From assembly GCF_013694105.1 (NCBI RefSeq), contig NZ_JACEFG010000002.1:806001-870000 (forward strand): a stretch of 64,000 nt of DNA. Direction: 5' to 3'. The translations under genes were made by a program, and so were the position numbers. The DNA is from Halobacillus locisalis (GTDB taxonomy: Bacteria > Bacillota > Bacilli > Bacillales > Halobacillaceae). A model generated the notes under the pieces. That model saw only the letters and a list, made by a program, of their open reading frames with translations, was not told where the DNA came from and did no database searches. The first letter of the stretch is position 1. Every line of letters begins with the position of its first letter. This document shows positions 25,378 to 34,536 of the stretch, in pieces.

Positions 25378-27783
25378 TTAACTATTGTCAGCGAGTCGAG
25401 CGAGTAAACCGGAAGGAAGGTTCGAATCTGGGTTGAAGATCTGCTGGTTGCCGAAGACGAGAAAGCTCTCTTTCGCGCGGGATACGGCAACATTGAGCAG
25501 CGTTTCATCTTCATCAAAGGAAAGTACCTTCGATTGATTGTCTTGGTAAACGGGTGAAAATAATACGACGGGACTTGAGGACCCTTGCATCATGTGAATG
25601 GTTCCTACCGTTACTCGATTCAATTCGCGTTCGGACAGCTTATTTTCAAGCAGTTGTTTTTGTTCAGGAAATGGGGTGATGATCGCAATGATATTCTCAA
25701 CTCTTTTCCTTTCATAGTACTCTTTCAACTTGTCTTTATGATCAAGGATCCATTGAACGACGGTTTCCGCTTCCTTCTCATTTGAGAGTCCGGCTTGGTG
25801 GTGTGTCACTTCACCTTCTGTGTGCTGGATGCCGAGGTGAGAAAAAGGATAATCTGCAATCGATTCCCTGATCGGCGTCAGCCAGCTCTTATATATCAAC
25901 TGATTGCAATACTCGATCACTTCCGGCACACTGCGACGGTGTTCCGTCAGAAAAACGCCGCCGATATCAGGGTGGACTTGGTGTTTACTCAAACGCTGGG
26001 CAATGAGTAAAGCGGACCCATTGCTTGAAGCGATTCCGCTATTGAAAAACTTCTCAGGACTATTCTCCGTCCAACCACTATTCAGCACATTGACGACATC
26101 GAATGTCTTCGTAATATTCCATTGCGGCTTGACTTGGTGAATGTCTCCGACCGCGATGAGGCTTTTCGTAAAGGCCGCCATGATAGGTGCGAGTTCCGGC
26201 AGCATCTGTCCAGCCTCTTCAATCATGAGCCAGTCGATCCGATCGTACACCGGACGTTCAAAGTTTTCTCCTTCTGTGAAAAAGTAAGGCATGTGCAAGG
26301 ATGGCATCACGATCAATGGCGTCAGCTTACTTAGAAACTTGATATCATGATGAAGGGAATAAGGTTCGTTTTGCCCTTTTTTGGCTTCTATAATCCATCG
26401 GCCCTCCCAGTAATGGCTGGCCAATAGAAACGCTTGGTAGCGGTGTTGGATGTCCAAATAGTGGAGCATATCTTCTGTGGAGCCGCTCTCACCCGTCTGT
26501 TCTCGCATCCACAACTCCACATCACTCTCATTTTCTTTCTCAACAATCGAGAACGCATTTTGCATGTCATCACACAACGCCTGTAGCTCTTCATGAATCG
26601 CTGATGTCGCCTCTTCCACACTTGCAAGTTTTTGTCCTGCATACGTTTCGTAATGGGAAAGGAACGAATCTTCCGCTTTTTTCACATAGTCCGGATCCCT
26701 CAACCGTTTTTGATAAGCGGAGGGGTCGTTTTGATAAAAAAGCGGAAGGGAGGAAACATTCATCGAATCGACGGTTGCGTAAAGAGAGTAGCTGTCGACG
26801 TCAGGAATCCAGCGTCCGGCAAGTGTCAGACCGGAATCATGATCGGCTTTATATTGGTGGGCCAAGTCTAACGATGTAAAATGATCAATGGCTGACGCAA
26901 CGAGAAAGTCTGGCTCCGATTGTTCTAAGGCTCGTTCCACCCAAGATGAGGCGACGATACAGTTCAACAGCATCGATTTTCCTGTTCCGGGTGGACCGTT
27001 GATGGCGAATGTGCTCCCTTCTTCTTCCTCAAAGAAGTAATACAATGCCTGCCGCTGCGAAGTGGACAAGGGGGAAGTGGCGCTCATGTGCCCCAGGTGT
27101 CTTTTATGTTGGGTGATGAACGTTTCCGGACGGTCGAGCAGTTGCTTTTCCGTTTTCTCTAAATTCGTGAAGGCGCGAAACATGAGTGGATGTTCATCTG
27201 CTGGGGTGTTTTGCAAGTCGTCCAGAACAGAAATGAATCCTTGTTTTCGATTGGTTCCTTGTGGGTTGATACTGAGTGCCGCGCCCTCCAATAATGTATA
27301 AGAATCATGACTGAACCCGTCAAAGGAATAGCCGGTGATCTGCTCGAACAACTGTTGGGAGAAATCCCAGCATTCATCCCAGTTCTCCAAAGTCAGGGTG
27401 CGGTCTTCATAAAACATTTCATATTCCTCCACATAACCGATAGACGACTCTCCGGTACGGGAAGGGAATAAATAATAAACCGACATCCAAGGGAGATCGC
27501 GAGGGTGGGGAGACAAGTGCCCGTCTTGATTCAAAAGAGCGGGAATCCAGAGCGGGGCAATCATTTCGTCGGTCATGTGTTGATGCTTCTTTTTTAGACG
27601 GACAGGATTGATTAACACATCAATCTCTTGTTGGGGCAGGTTATTTAATAATTCTTTGGATACGTTCCCTGATTGTAAGTCTTCACGAGAAATGATGTAG
27701 GCTTCGTCTTGGATATCCGTGTATTTTGTAGCGAAGCGTTCGGAGTCGATGAGACTATTCTTCAAGTATTCGATCATTTGCAT
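25378..27783 (-). CDS. Large superfamily-1 helicase (UPF1/Dna2-like AAA domains)
   Basis: 801 residues. The N-terminal 250 are unrecognised. Walker A is INGPPGTGKSMLLN (about 265); Walker B is WLMIEEAGQMLPEL (about 545); later helicase motifs include LTEHRRSVPEVIEYC (about 630), TVGTIHMMQGSSSPVVLF (motif V) and LNVAVSRAKESFLVFGN (motif VI). This is the UPF1/Dna2-type order. Such proteins unwind DNA or RNA from 5' to 3' and sometimes occur in defence islands; here the neighbours are a peroxiredoxin and an EPS operon, with no nuclease or methylase partner. Start ATG follows GAGGTG. A 14-bp palindrome is just upstream. Function is not known. Confidence 0.75.
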   Translation of the reverse strand: MQMIEYLKNSLIDSERFATKYTDIQDEAYIISREDLQSGNVSKELLNNLPQQEIDVLINPVRLKKKHQHMTDEMIAPLWIPALLNQDGHLSPHPRDLPWMSVYYLFPSRTGESSIGYVEEYEMFYEDRTLTLENWDECWDFSQQLFEQITGYSFDGFSHDSYTLLEGAALSINPQGTNRKQGFISVLDDLQNTPADEHPLMFRAFTNLEKTEKQLLDRPETFITQHKRHLGHMSATSPLSTSQRQALYYFFEEEEGSTFAINGPPGTGKSMLLNCIVASSWVERALEQSEPDFLVASAIDHFTSLDLAHQYKADHDSGLTLAGRWIPDVDSYSLYATVDSMNVSSLPLFYQNDPSAYQKRLRDPDYVKKAEDSFLSHYETYAGQKLASVEEATSAIHEELQALCDDMQNAFSIVEKENESDVELWMREQTGESGSTEDMLHYLDIQHRYQAFLLASHYWEGRWIIEAKKGQNEPYSLHHDIKFLSKLTPLIVMPSLHMPYFFTEGENFERPVYDRIDWLMIEEAGQMLPELAPIMAAFTKSLIAVGDIHQVKPQWNITKTFDVVNVLNSGWTENSPEKFFNSGIASSNGSALLIAQRLSKHQVHPDIGGVFLTEHRRSVPEVIEYCNQLIYKSWLTPIRESIADYPFSHLGIQHTEGEVTHHQAGLSNEKEAETVVQWILDHKDKLKEYYERKRVENIIAIITPFPEQKQLLENKLSERELNRVTVGTIHMMQGSSSPVVLFSPVYQDNQSKVLSFDEDETLLNVAVSRAKESFLVFGNQQIFNPDSNLPSGLLARLADNS

Positions 27784-28304
27784 GGGGGCACCTCATTTAT
27801 TCGTATATACATACGTATGTACCCTGTTTATGCTCCGGTGAAAAGTTCTTAGGAATAACAAAAAGAGTTTTCATTCTTCGATAGAAACCTAACAATTGCT
27901 TACGAAGATAAACGTGATGGTATTGATCTTGATCCGAAATTATGCATATGAATTGTGTTTAAGGATTTAGAAAGAAATGACTAGAGGGATATTGAGTATC
28001 TTTTCAGCCATGGAGAACGACCTTAGCATATTCAGTGATAAAAAAGCGTCTGGTTTCGTAAAAGGAAGTCCAGCGGTTTTAAACGATAAGAATTAATAGG
28101 AGTAGAAGGGGGAGGCTCTTTTAAAAATTGGCCGTCCTTCTTTTGCCAATAACAACGTAATACATCCAATTCAAACAATTTAGCCGCTTTTCATGGCTAA
28201 CAAAATGTCCAGAATATGAGTGGGGGTTAACAAATGCTTGGTATATTCAAATGTAATACTCTCGATAGTCGTAATTCTTCCACACTCGAATAATCTTCCC
28301 TTTC
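27784..28304. other. Intergenic stretch between helicase promoter and EPS operon end
   Basis: About 520 bp without a gene. It contains the perfect palindrome TACATACGTATGTA (27808-27821), a possible operator for the helicase gene, and the 35-bp repeat at 28186-28220. No terminator with a clear T run was found for the EPS operon, which ends at 28305. Confidence 0.45.
28186..28220 (+). repeat. 35-bp dispersed repeat GCTTTTCATG...ATGTCC (copy 1)
   Basis: Matches 36365-36399 at about 31 of 35 bases, beginning GCTTTTCATG, then CTAA, AAAATGTCC and ATGAG. Both copies are followed about 10 bp later by TTAACAAA. It contains an ATGTCC core like the units of the phased arrays. Confidence 0.55.
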
Positions 28305-29393
28305 TTATTTCTCAATCCAACCATTTGTTTTCATTTTTTCGATGGCAAGAAGCGGCATAAGGTTATCAAATACATGGGTGTTCTGATTTGTGAGAGAGTA
28401 GGCTCCTTTATATTTAGAACTACTACTTCTGAAACGAATCATTCGCATGTATGCTTGTTTTGCTAGTTCCTTGTCTTCCAATTCAATTGCTTTCATAATG
28501 ACTAGGCTGTAAACGGCCGGTGATTCATAGCTCACAGTAGGTTCTTTCGTTTCCAGATTGTATCTTCCGTAAATTGCTTGGCGATGATCAAGTTCTTTTT
28601 TAATGAAAGGAATAAGTTCGTCTTTGTGACTTTGTGAGTGTAGCGACACGAGTAGCTGATCTATTAAGTTGATTTCTTTAGTAAACTCAAACCTATTCTC
28701 ACTGACATGATAGGACATGGGATAGAAGCCATTCTTAGTCGGCATAGTATTGAGCAGTTCAAGCATACGGTTGAACGTGGTATGCTCTAATCCTACTTCT
28801 TCACGTAACAAAAATAAGGCCTCAATGTCCACATAGGACAATGTTAAAACAGGGGAAAGGTAGTCGCTTTTATTGTCATAATAGTCCGCAAAATAGGAGT
28901 TGCTCACTAGATGTTCTATAAGAAATTCACCAATTATCTCTGCAGTGTGCCCATACTTTTCGTCTCCCCAACGATTACAAGCTAGTTGGAGGACCTTGTA
29001 AATTCTGAAGTCGTCAACCAGTGCATTCGTCGTGACTTCTGCTTCTCCTATAGGCGAGAGTCTCCAATAAATAAATCCTGAATCCTCTAAAAACCATTGT
29101 TGAAGCTGTAAATAGCTTTCTTCGAATAAGTCTTGGTCATCTTTTTCAAGTGCGTACTGCATCCATAACCCTAATGACTCTGAGAGGGCTTCGCGCCCTT
29201 GTACTTGGTCAGTATCTTGAGTAGAGTCACCTTTTAGAAATGTAGCGAGTGTGCCATTGTCGTTTGTCATCCACTTAGATATGAACGTTTCTGTCTCTAT
29301 ATTTTCCACTCTCCCACCTGATTGAATGATGAATAAGAGGAGGGTGATCACGAGAATTATGCTAAAGAGTGCAAACAGCATATTTTTTTTCAT
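28305..29393 (-). CDS. GH8-like glycoside hydrolase of an EPS operon (YdaJ-like)
   Basis: 362 residues with an N-terminal membrane or signal helix (about 5-25) and an (alpha/alpha)6-type hydrolase body. Segments resembling glycoside hydrolase family 8 are ALSESLGLWMQYAL (about 95; the family SEGxGYGM site) and TTNALVDDFRIYKVLQLA (about 150; the family DGDLxIA region). It should trim or process the polymer made by the adjacent synthase, as BcsZ does for cellulose. It is the last gene of the four-gene operon, 27 nt after the synthase. The order and content match B. subtilis ydaJ with ydaL and ydaM. Start ATG follows GGAGGA. Confidence 0.7.
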   Translation of the reverse strand: MKKNMLFALFSIILVITLLLFIIQSGGRVENIETETFISKWMTNDNGTLATFLKGDSTQDTDQVQGREALSESLGLWMQYALEKDDQDLFEESYLQLQQWFLEDSGFIYWRLSPIGEAEVTTNALVDDFRIYKVLQLACNRWGDEKYGHTAEIIGEFLIEHLVSNSYFADYYDNKSDYLSPVLTLSYVDIEALFLLREEVGLEHTTFNRMLELLNTMPTKNGFYPMSYHVSENRFEFTKEINLIDQLLVSLHSQSHKDELIPFIKKELDHRQAIYGRYNLETKEPTVSYESPAVYSLVIMKAIELEDKELAKQAYMRMIRFRSSSSKYKGAYSLTNQNTHVFDNLMPLLAIEKMKTNGWIEK

Positions 29394-29420
29394 TCAATCA
29401 ATCATCCTCCAAATTTCATG

Positions 29421-30716
29421 TTAAGAAGCGGAGCGTTTTTCGCTTGTGTCTTGTTTGAAGCGTTGCGTTTTATACCAGGTCACCTCTTGATTGAAAAGCA
29501 CCCGTTTCGTCTCTAAATAAGTGGCGTAAACGACCAGGATGATCCACAACTGAGAGTATGTGAAATACATGAACAAAATAATGAAGAAGTTTTTAATGGT
29601 TAATTGTTTTTTTTCAAAGCTGAGGGCGAGTGTAACTTCTGTGACAAATAGTAAAAAACCGAGAACCAGTAATAAATAAGAGACTAGCCCCCCAGATAGG
29701 TTCAAATCAAAGAATAAATTGGTCACAAATAGCGTGTGTGAAACTATCACACCACCAAAGAACAAGAGATAAGTGAATAAAAAATACACTAAGTCAATTA
29801 CGATTTTTTTCCGTTCCAACTTGTGAAAGCTTAGGATGTATTTCAATATGACATATTCATTACCCCTGGCCCAACGTGTGCGTTGCTTCCACCATACACG
29901 TATAGTTTCAGGCTCTTGTTCCCATGTAATCGCTGCTGGAAAGAAGCGAATATGATAGCCCAGGTTGTACACACGAAAGCTGAGCTCTGTATCTTCTGAG
30001 AGCGCTTTTTCATCCCAACCGCCAAGTTCTTCTAGAATTGAACGTCGAATCGCGAAGTTTGTCCCTGGAATGGTGCTCATTTTAAACCAAAACCAGCGTC
30101 CTGCTTGAGCTAGCCATTGAAAGGTGAGGGTTTCAATATTGATCAGACGTGTTAAAAGGTTGGTTTCGGCATTTATTACGCGGAATTTCCCTACAACTGC
30201 TCCAGCCTTTGGGTCGTTTTTGAGGCCTAAAGCAAGAGATTTTAAGGCTTCTGGTTCTGGAGTGTTGTCAGCATCATAAACTACAATGACCTCTCCTGAG
30301 GATACCTTGAGTCCTTGGTTTAATGCCCCGGATTTTCCTTTACCTGCATGAGGAGGACGGGTATGCACGACGTGAATAAATGAATGCTTGCGCGCGTAAT
30401 GATCAGCGATTTCTCCGGTTCGGTCGCTTGAGTTATCGTTGATAATAATAACCTCTAGTTTATTCTCTGGATATTGAAGACTGAGCATCGCCTCAATAGT
30501 CTTCTCGATTACGACTTCTTCATTGTGCGCAGGAATCAATATACTTACAGTCGGTAGATTCATGGCACCATTTAACCATTTATCAGCTGTCTTACGGTAG
30601 TGAATCGAGTGGAGATAACCACCTTGCATAAGGAACATATGGTAAAACAGCATGATCCAGATGAGGAATAGAGACGTGTATAAAAGTATATTAGCCAATT
30701 TTTTCATCTCCTTCAT
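29421..30716 (-). CDS. Processive family-2 glycosyltransferase (YdaM-like EPS synthase)
   Basis: 431 residues: N-terminal membrane helix (about 7-28), GT2 domain (about 50-290) and three or four C-terminal membrane helices (about 300-410). Catalytic motifs: SILIPAHNEE, NDNSSDRTGE, VVYDADNTPE (DxD), ALSEDTELSFR (base) and WWKQRTRWARG (QxxRW type), all marking processive synthases such as BcsA, PgaC and HasA. It builds an exopolysaccharide from nucleotide sugar and moves it across the membrane. It overlaps the DUF2334 gene upstream by 26 nt, so translation may be coupled; TTG 30698 is an alternative start with better spacing from AAGGAG. No PilZ domain is present. Confidence 0.88.
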   Translation of the reverse strand: MKEMKKLANILLYTSLFLIWIMLFYHMFLMQGGYLHSIHYRKTADKWLNGAMNLPTVSILIPAHNEEVVIEKTIEAMLSLQYPENKLEVIIINDNSSDRTGEIADHYARKHSFIHVVHTRPPHAGKGKSGALNQGLKVSSGEVIVVYDADNTPEPEALKSLALGLKNDPKAGAVVGKFRVINAETNLLTRLINIETLTFQWLAQAGRWFWFKMSTIPGTNFAIRRSILEELGGWDEKALSEDTELSFRVYNLGYHIRFFPAAITWEQEPETIRVWWKQRTRWARGNEYVILKYILSFHKLERKKIVIDLVYFLFTYLLFFGGVIVSHTLFVTNLFFDLNLSGGLVSYLLLVLGFLLFVTEVTLALSFEKKQLTIKNFFIILFMYFTYSQLWIILVVYATYLETKRVLFNQEVTWYKTQRFKQDTSEKRSAS

Positions 30717-32412
30717 CTTTTAATAAACGACGATAAGAAAGAACGGTGTAACTGGAAAAGAATAGAACAGCTAACGATCCAACGCCCACCATTCCCCATG
30801 TAACTTTGTCGACTGTTGTTCTCACAAAGTAATTGAAACTCATCTTCGAACTAATAATGGCTGACAGTTGATTTTTATCTACATGTATAGTTCCATTATT
30901 TGCCTCTATAGTTATATCAGAAGTCTCAACTTTCGTTCCTTGTTTTTTGAGGTCGATCCATTGAATATCTGGTAAGGTTTCTAGTTGATCAAGTAGCTCG
31001 GTGAATCTCTCGATACCAAGGTACGGATGGTAAAAAACAGAAACCATACCATCCCGAACGGTCAAATACTGTTCGGCATCTTTCATAATCTTTGAAACTG
31101 CTGATTCATCATCTGGTGCTATATAACCTAACGTCTCAGGGAGTAAAGTCATTCCGCCTAGAAATGAAGGCCGAGTGATATATGGCGACCCCTCCATCAC
31201 TTCCCAATTGTCGTCACTCAATTGGAGTTGACCGACATACATGGAAAAATAGTTGGAAAGCGTTTGGTATCCGTTTTGTGACATCGTATAATGAGGGGCT
31301 TCAAATGCTAAAGGGTGCAAACCGAATCCGTGAAGTTCATGAATGCCTTTCGTGATTTTATTCGAAATGTATGAGGTTTCGAAATCCTTAAGCCCATCAA
31401 GGTACTCGCGGTATGCTTGATTGTTATGGAAGTCTTTTCTACTTTTGATTGCGCCACTCTCGTTGGCTGGTTTATAAATAGGTGTGTTATTTTCGACGTC
31501 CCAGAATTCAAAACCTTCCCCTGTTTCCGTTGATCGGTACTGGTGTGTGTAGCCGTGAAGAACGATAGAGCCACCGTTTTTTTGCATGTATTTTAGTACT
31601 TCTAGCACTTCTGGATAATCAGACATGTGTACTTGTTTACCAGACTTTTCTTTGGTATAAACTGGAATAACAGCAACCATGTAAGGTATTCCTCTATCTT
31701 TAAGTTCTCTAGCGACTTGCTTTAACTTCACCGGATCGACTAGCGGATGAACATCTTCTAATCGAATGTAACCTTGTTTCTCATTGGTATGAGGTTGAGC
31801 GAATACGTCATGAAATACTTCTGCAAGTAAGATTTTTAATTGAGAGTTAATAATACCAGTCGCTATATAATAGCTTTGACCGTTTTTTATGATCATAGGG
31901 TGAGTTTGGTGACCTCCTTTTGCCCACGCTAAAACTCTAGATTCGGATGTTATCTTTACTGATAAGACTTCTTGGATGGATGTCTCTATTACACTTTCGG
32001 GTTTGTTTGCTAATATTAGTTCATTGTAGTTCTCTCTATGTGGGGAATGGACAAATGAATAAGTTGATTCGAGCTGCTCAAAATTGTTTCCAAAAGCTAC
32101 TATTGTCCCTTCAAACGAACTCAAAGCCTTTGATAGGTTATCTAAATTGTCTTTCTGAATCCCTTGATAGAATACGTGTGTTACTCCCTCTAGGTGTTTG
32201 GGCTCAAACTCATTGGTCGAAACAAATTCTGTGTCAGAAGTGAAGTGTCCAATCAGTAGATCTAGCTTTCGCTGATGTTCATCAATGGAAGAATTATTGG
32301 AAGAATACACGACCAACGCTTTTGCCACCGAATTCTCTGAAGCAAGAGTTGTGTATGGATGATAAAGGAAGGTGAATAAGAGAAACGAAATACACATGAA
32401 CGAACGAATCAT
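30691..32412 (-). CDS. DUF2334 polysaccharide-deacetylase-like protein (YdaL-like), intact form
   Basis: 573 residues: signal peptide (about 1-24), a first domain (about 28-200), the DUF2334 catalytic-type domain (about 210-480) and one C-terminal membrane helix (about 535-558). Metal-site motifs are IRLEDVHPLVDP (Asp about 228) and GSIVLHGYTHQY (His-x3-His, about 290), with EAPHYTMSQNGY further on. DUF2334 is a NodB-like deacetylase relative, so it may deacetylate the secreted polymer outside the cell. Start ATG follows AAAAGGAG. An internal GTTCTT box lies between this gene and its upstream paralogue. Confidence 0.78.
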   Translation of the reverse strand: MIRSFMCISFLLFTFLYHPYTTLASENSVAKALVVYSSNNSSIDEHQRKLDLLIGHFTSDTEFVSTNEFEPKHLEGVTHVFYQGIQKDNLDNLSKALSSFEGTIVAFGNNFEQLESTYSFVHSPHRENYNELILANKPESVIETSIQEVLSVKITSESRVLAWAKGGHQTHPMIIKNGQSYYIATGIINSQLKILLAEVFHDVFAQPHTNEKQGYIRLEDVHPLVDPVKLKQVARELKDRGIPYMVAVIPVYTKEKSGKQVHMSDYPEVLEVLKYMQKNGGSIVLHGYTHQYRSTETGEGFEFWDVENNTPIYKPANESGAIKSRKDFHNNQAYREYLDGLKDFETSYISNKITKGIHELHGFGLHPLAFEAPHYTMSQNGYQTLSNYFSMYVGQLQLSDDNWEVMEGSPYITRPSFLGGMTLLPETLGYIAPDDESAVSKIMKDAEQYLTVRDGMVSVFYHPYLGIERFTELLDQLETLPDIQWIDLKKQGTKVETSDITIEANNGTIHVDKNQLSAIISSKMSFNYFVRTTVDKVTWGMVGVGSLAVLFFSSYTVLSYRRLLKDEGDEKIG

Positions 32413-32440
32413 TGGTTACACTCCTTTTAAACGCAATCAA

Positions 32441-32458
32441 TTGTACTTAATAAAGAAC
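32441..32458 (-). promoter_or_regulatory. Candidate SinR-type box inside the EPS operon
   Basis: On the minus strand it reads GTTCTTTATTAAGTACAA, differing in two bases from the box at 16290-16307. It lies 29-46 bp upstream of the second DUF2334 gene, in the 54-bp gap after the first. Confidence 0.5.
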
Positions 32459-32466
32459 GGCGAGAT

Positions 32467-34068
32467 TTAAAAAAAGGATGATTGTTTTTCTGAACGTCTG
32501 ATTTTCCAACTGATTATATAAGAAGAGAGAATCATACAAGCGCCTAGGATTAATCCAATCAGTAAAGATGACCATTTAGTGGACAATAATAAAAAGTAAG
32601 AAATTGGAAAAAATTCTGAATTGTTTTTAACCGGGTTTTTTAAGTGACCATTTAGTAAAGGAGTAGGTGGATTAAGTTTCTGCAAATTCATCCATTGTAT
32701 CTGCTGGATACTTTCAACTTCATTAATCATTTCCTCGAGCCCTTTTACCCCCAAATAAGGATGATAGATAGCACTCATTACACTATCTCTAGCTAAAGTT
32801 AGGTTTCTTGCTCTTGTATTCAATTGATTTATTGATACTGAAAAGTCATAGTCGTCTTCCATGTAGCGTAATGTCTCAGGAATAAGAGTCATGCCTTCAA
32901 TGAAAGTTGGAGTTGTAATAAACGGCGATTCACTCATTATTCTCCAGTTTTCATCAGTTAATTGAAGTTGTCCGATATAAAGCGAGAAGTGTTTGGCAAC
33001 CGCTTGATAGCCATTCTGTGAAATCGAATAGTGGGGAGTTTCAAAGGCGATAGGTTCTAGTCCATACCTACGTAATTCATTAACTCCTCTTTCGATTCGA
33101 GCATCCATCTGACTAGGTTGATGAGTGTTTCCAAACTCGAAACCGTCTCCTGATATACCATTCCCAGATTGATCGGTATAGCCGTGAAGAATGATGGCAG
33201 CTCCTTTAGTCTGCAAATCTTGAAGTACGGTGACTAAATCTGGTGAGTCTGATAAGTGATACATTTCTCCTGTGGAAGGGTTCTTATATACAGGTGTAAC
33301 TGAAATCATAAATGGGATTTCTTTTTTTGTGAGCACTTCACCGCATTCTTCCAACAGGGATGGATCAAGCATCGGATTAACGTCTTCTAATAAAAGCGTG
33401 GCCGGATGTACTTGGTTATGGGGTATTTTAAATATGTCATGAAGCACTTCACCTAATAAAATCGAGTCATTTAAAGAAATGTGTACGTCTGCGTAATAGA
33501 ATTGAGAGTTGTTTTCGATAAGTACCGGAAATTCATTCGATTCATTTGAAGCCGTGAGCCACGAGCGAATGTATGTACTTTTTCGAATGTCGAATAGTTG
33601 TTCCGGTCCTGACAATTCTATTGCGTCTGATTGAGATGGGATAGAGAGCTTTGTCATATTAGCAATGCCGTTAGCTTTTACAAATTGAAACCCAGGAAGC
33701 TGATCATGGTTATGACCGATTACCATTTTTGTTTTATTGAATGCTTCAAATTCTTTAATAAAAGAATTTGGCAAGGTTTCTCTGATTTCTCCAAAATAAA
33801 TCAGGTGTGTAGTGTTGGATAACTCTTTGGCTTTTAATTTATGAACATTTGTAAATGTAATGGATGATGAGAAGTGACTGAGTAACATATCCAGTCTTTT
33901 TTGTTGCTCACTCAAGACCTGGCGTTCGGAAGAAAAGACGACCGTTAAATTCAGAGGTTCGGATGTTGACGATTGCAGGGCTGAAATATGAGAAGATGTG
34001 AAAAGGCTAATGACAATAACTATTCCTATGAGCAACCTTCGATAGTTGGATTGATTCAAACGCCTCAA
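32467..34068 (-). CDS. DUF2334 paralogue with altered metal motif, first gene of the EPS operon
   Basis: 533 residues, start TTG 34068 seven bases after GGAGGT. Same build as the next gene: signal helix (about 10-30), DUF2334 domain (about 230-460) and C-terminal membrane helix (about 495-520). The Asp motif is kept (LLEDVNPMLDP), but the His-x3-His reads IILHGYTDQS, with Asp replacing the second His. A segment of about 40 residues after that motif, present in the paralogue, is missing. It may be catalytically weak or serve as a binding partner. It follows a promoter region with two SinR-like boxes and leads the operon DUF2334-DUF2334-GT2-GH8. Confidence 0.75.
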   Translation of the reverse strand: MRRLNQSNYRRLLIGIVIVISLFTSSHISALQSSTSEPLNLTVVFSSERQVLSEQQKRLDMLLSHFSSSITFTNVHKLKAKELSNTTHLIYFGEIRETLPNSFIKEFEAFNKTKMVIGHNHDQLPGFQFVKANGIANMTKLSIPSQSDAIELSGPEQLFDIRKSTYIRSWLTASNESNEFPVLIENNSQFYYADVHISLNDSILLGEVLHDIFKIPHNQVHPATLLLEDVNPMLDPSLLEECGEVLTKKEIPFMISVTPVYKNPSTGEMYHLSDSPDLVTVLQDLQTKGAAIILHGYTDQSGNGISGDGFEFGNTHQPSQMDARIERGVNELRRYGLEPIAFETPHYSISQNGYQAVAKHFSLYIGQLQLTDENWRIMSESPFITTPTFIEGMTLIPETLRYMEDDYDFSVSINQLNTRARNLTLARDSVMSAIYHPYLGVKGLEEMINEVESIQQIQWMNLQKLNPPTPLLNGHLKNPVKNNSEFFPISYFLLLSTKWSSLLIGLILGACMILSSYIISWKIRRSEKQSSFF

Positions 34069-34095
34069 CTTGAGTACCTCCTTGTATAATAAAAC

Positions 34096-34187
34096 GTTCT
34101 CTATAATGAACGATACAGCATAAATAAACCATGTTCAACCCTTTTTACCAAAATTGTACATAATGCATTCATTATAAAGAACAAAAT
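34096..34187 (-). promoter_or_regulatory. EPS operon promoter region with two SinR-type boxes
   Basis: GTTCTCTATAATGAAC (34096-34111) contains the exact SinR consensus GTTCTYT and a GAAC inverted arm. Further out, TTGTACA (34154-34160) and ATAAAGAACAAAAT (34174-34187) give, on the minus strand, TTTTGTTCTTTAT followed by TGTACAA. The boxes flank the region where the operon promoter must be, about 30-120 bp before the TTG start. Binding by the SinR-like protein at 54930 is inference. Confidence 0.5.
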
Positions 34188-34317
34188 CATGCTTCCTAGA
34201 CATAAGGAGATAATCACTTTTCCTTGGTATGAACTAGAAGGCAAGGCTGTGCCTATATTGCAGGCGATGGGTAGATACCTTTGTTGTGTGGGACAAATGC
34301 AATGTTTAATTGGTCAA

Positions 34318-34343
34318 AAAAAGCGCCTCTTAAAAGGCGCCTA
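34318..34343 (-). terminator. Terminator of the YjcZ-type gene
   Basis: GCGCCT / AGGCGC stem with a run of seven T on the minus strand, seven bases after the stop. Confidence 0.8.
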
Positions 34344-34349
34344 TACCTA

Positions 34350-34442
34350 TTAGCTTACGAAAGCTGCTCCGACGATGATCAACAGAATGAACAATACAAC
34401 GATCAAAGCGAAACCTCCGCCGTATCCACGACCGTATCCCAT
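34350..34442 (-). CDS. YjcZ-family sporulation peptide
   Basis: 30 residues starting MGYGRGYGGGFALIVV and ending IVGAAFVS: a Gly/Tyr-rich head followed by one hydrophobic helix, the hallmark of the YjcZ/YqfT-type small sporulation proteins of Bacillaceae. Preceded by GAGAGGAGTTGATCTC. It is probably made in the mother cell or spore coat stage and inserted in membrane. Clear own terminator. Confidence 0.88.
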   Translation of the reverse strand: MGYGRGYGGGFALIVVLFILLIIVGAAFVS

Positions 34443-34536
34443 GAGATCAACTCCTCTCTTTCAATTTCTCATTACATCATTAATCTATGAACATTTAGGT
34501 GAACATGCGTGTGCAGTAGTCTAGCAAACCTTCCAT

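Noticed and set aside
25378-28304. Defence island around the helicase
   Set aside because: No nuclease, methylase, toxin or second defence gene adjoins it, so only a lone-helicase note is justified.
34189-34353. 54-codon frame starting MLPRHKEIITFPWYELEGKA
   Set aside because: It looks protein-like at first but has no ribosome site, lies in the EPS promoter region and runs through the terminator of the minus-strand YjcZ-type gene.
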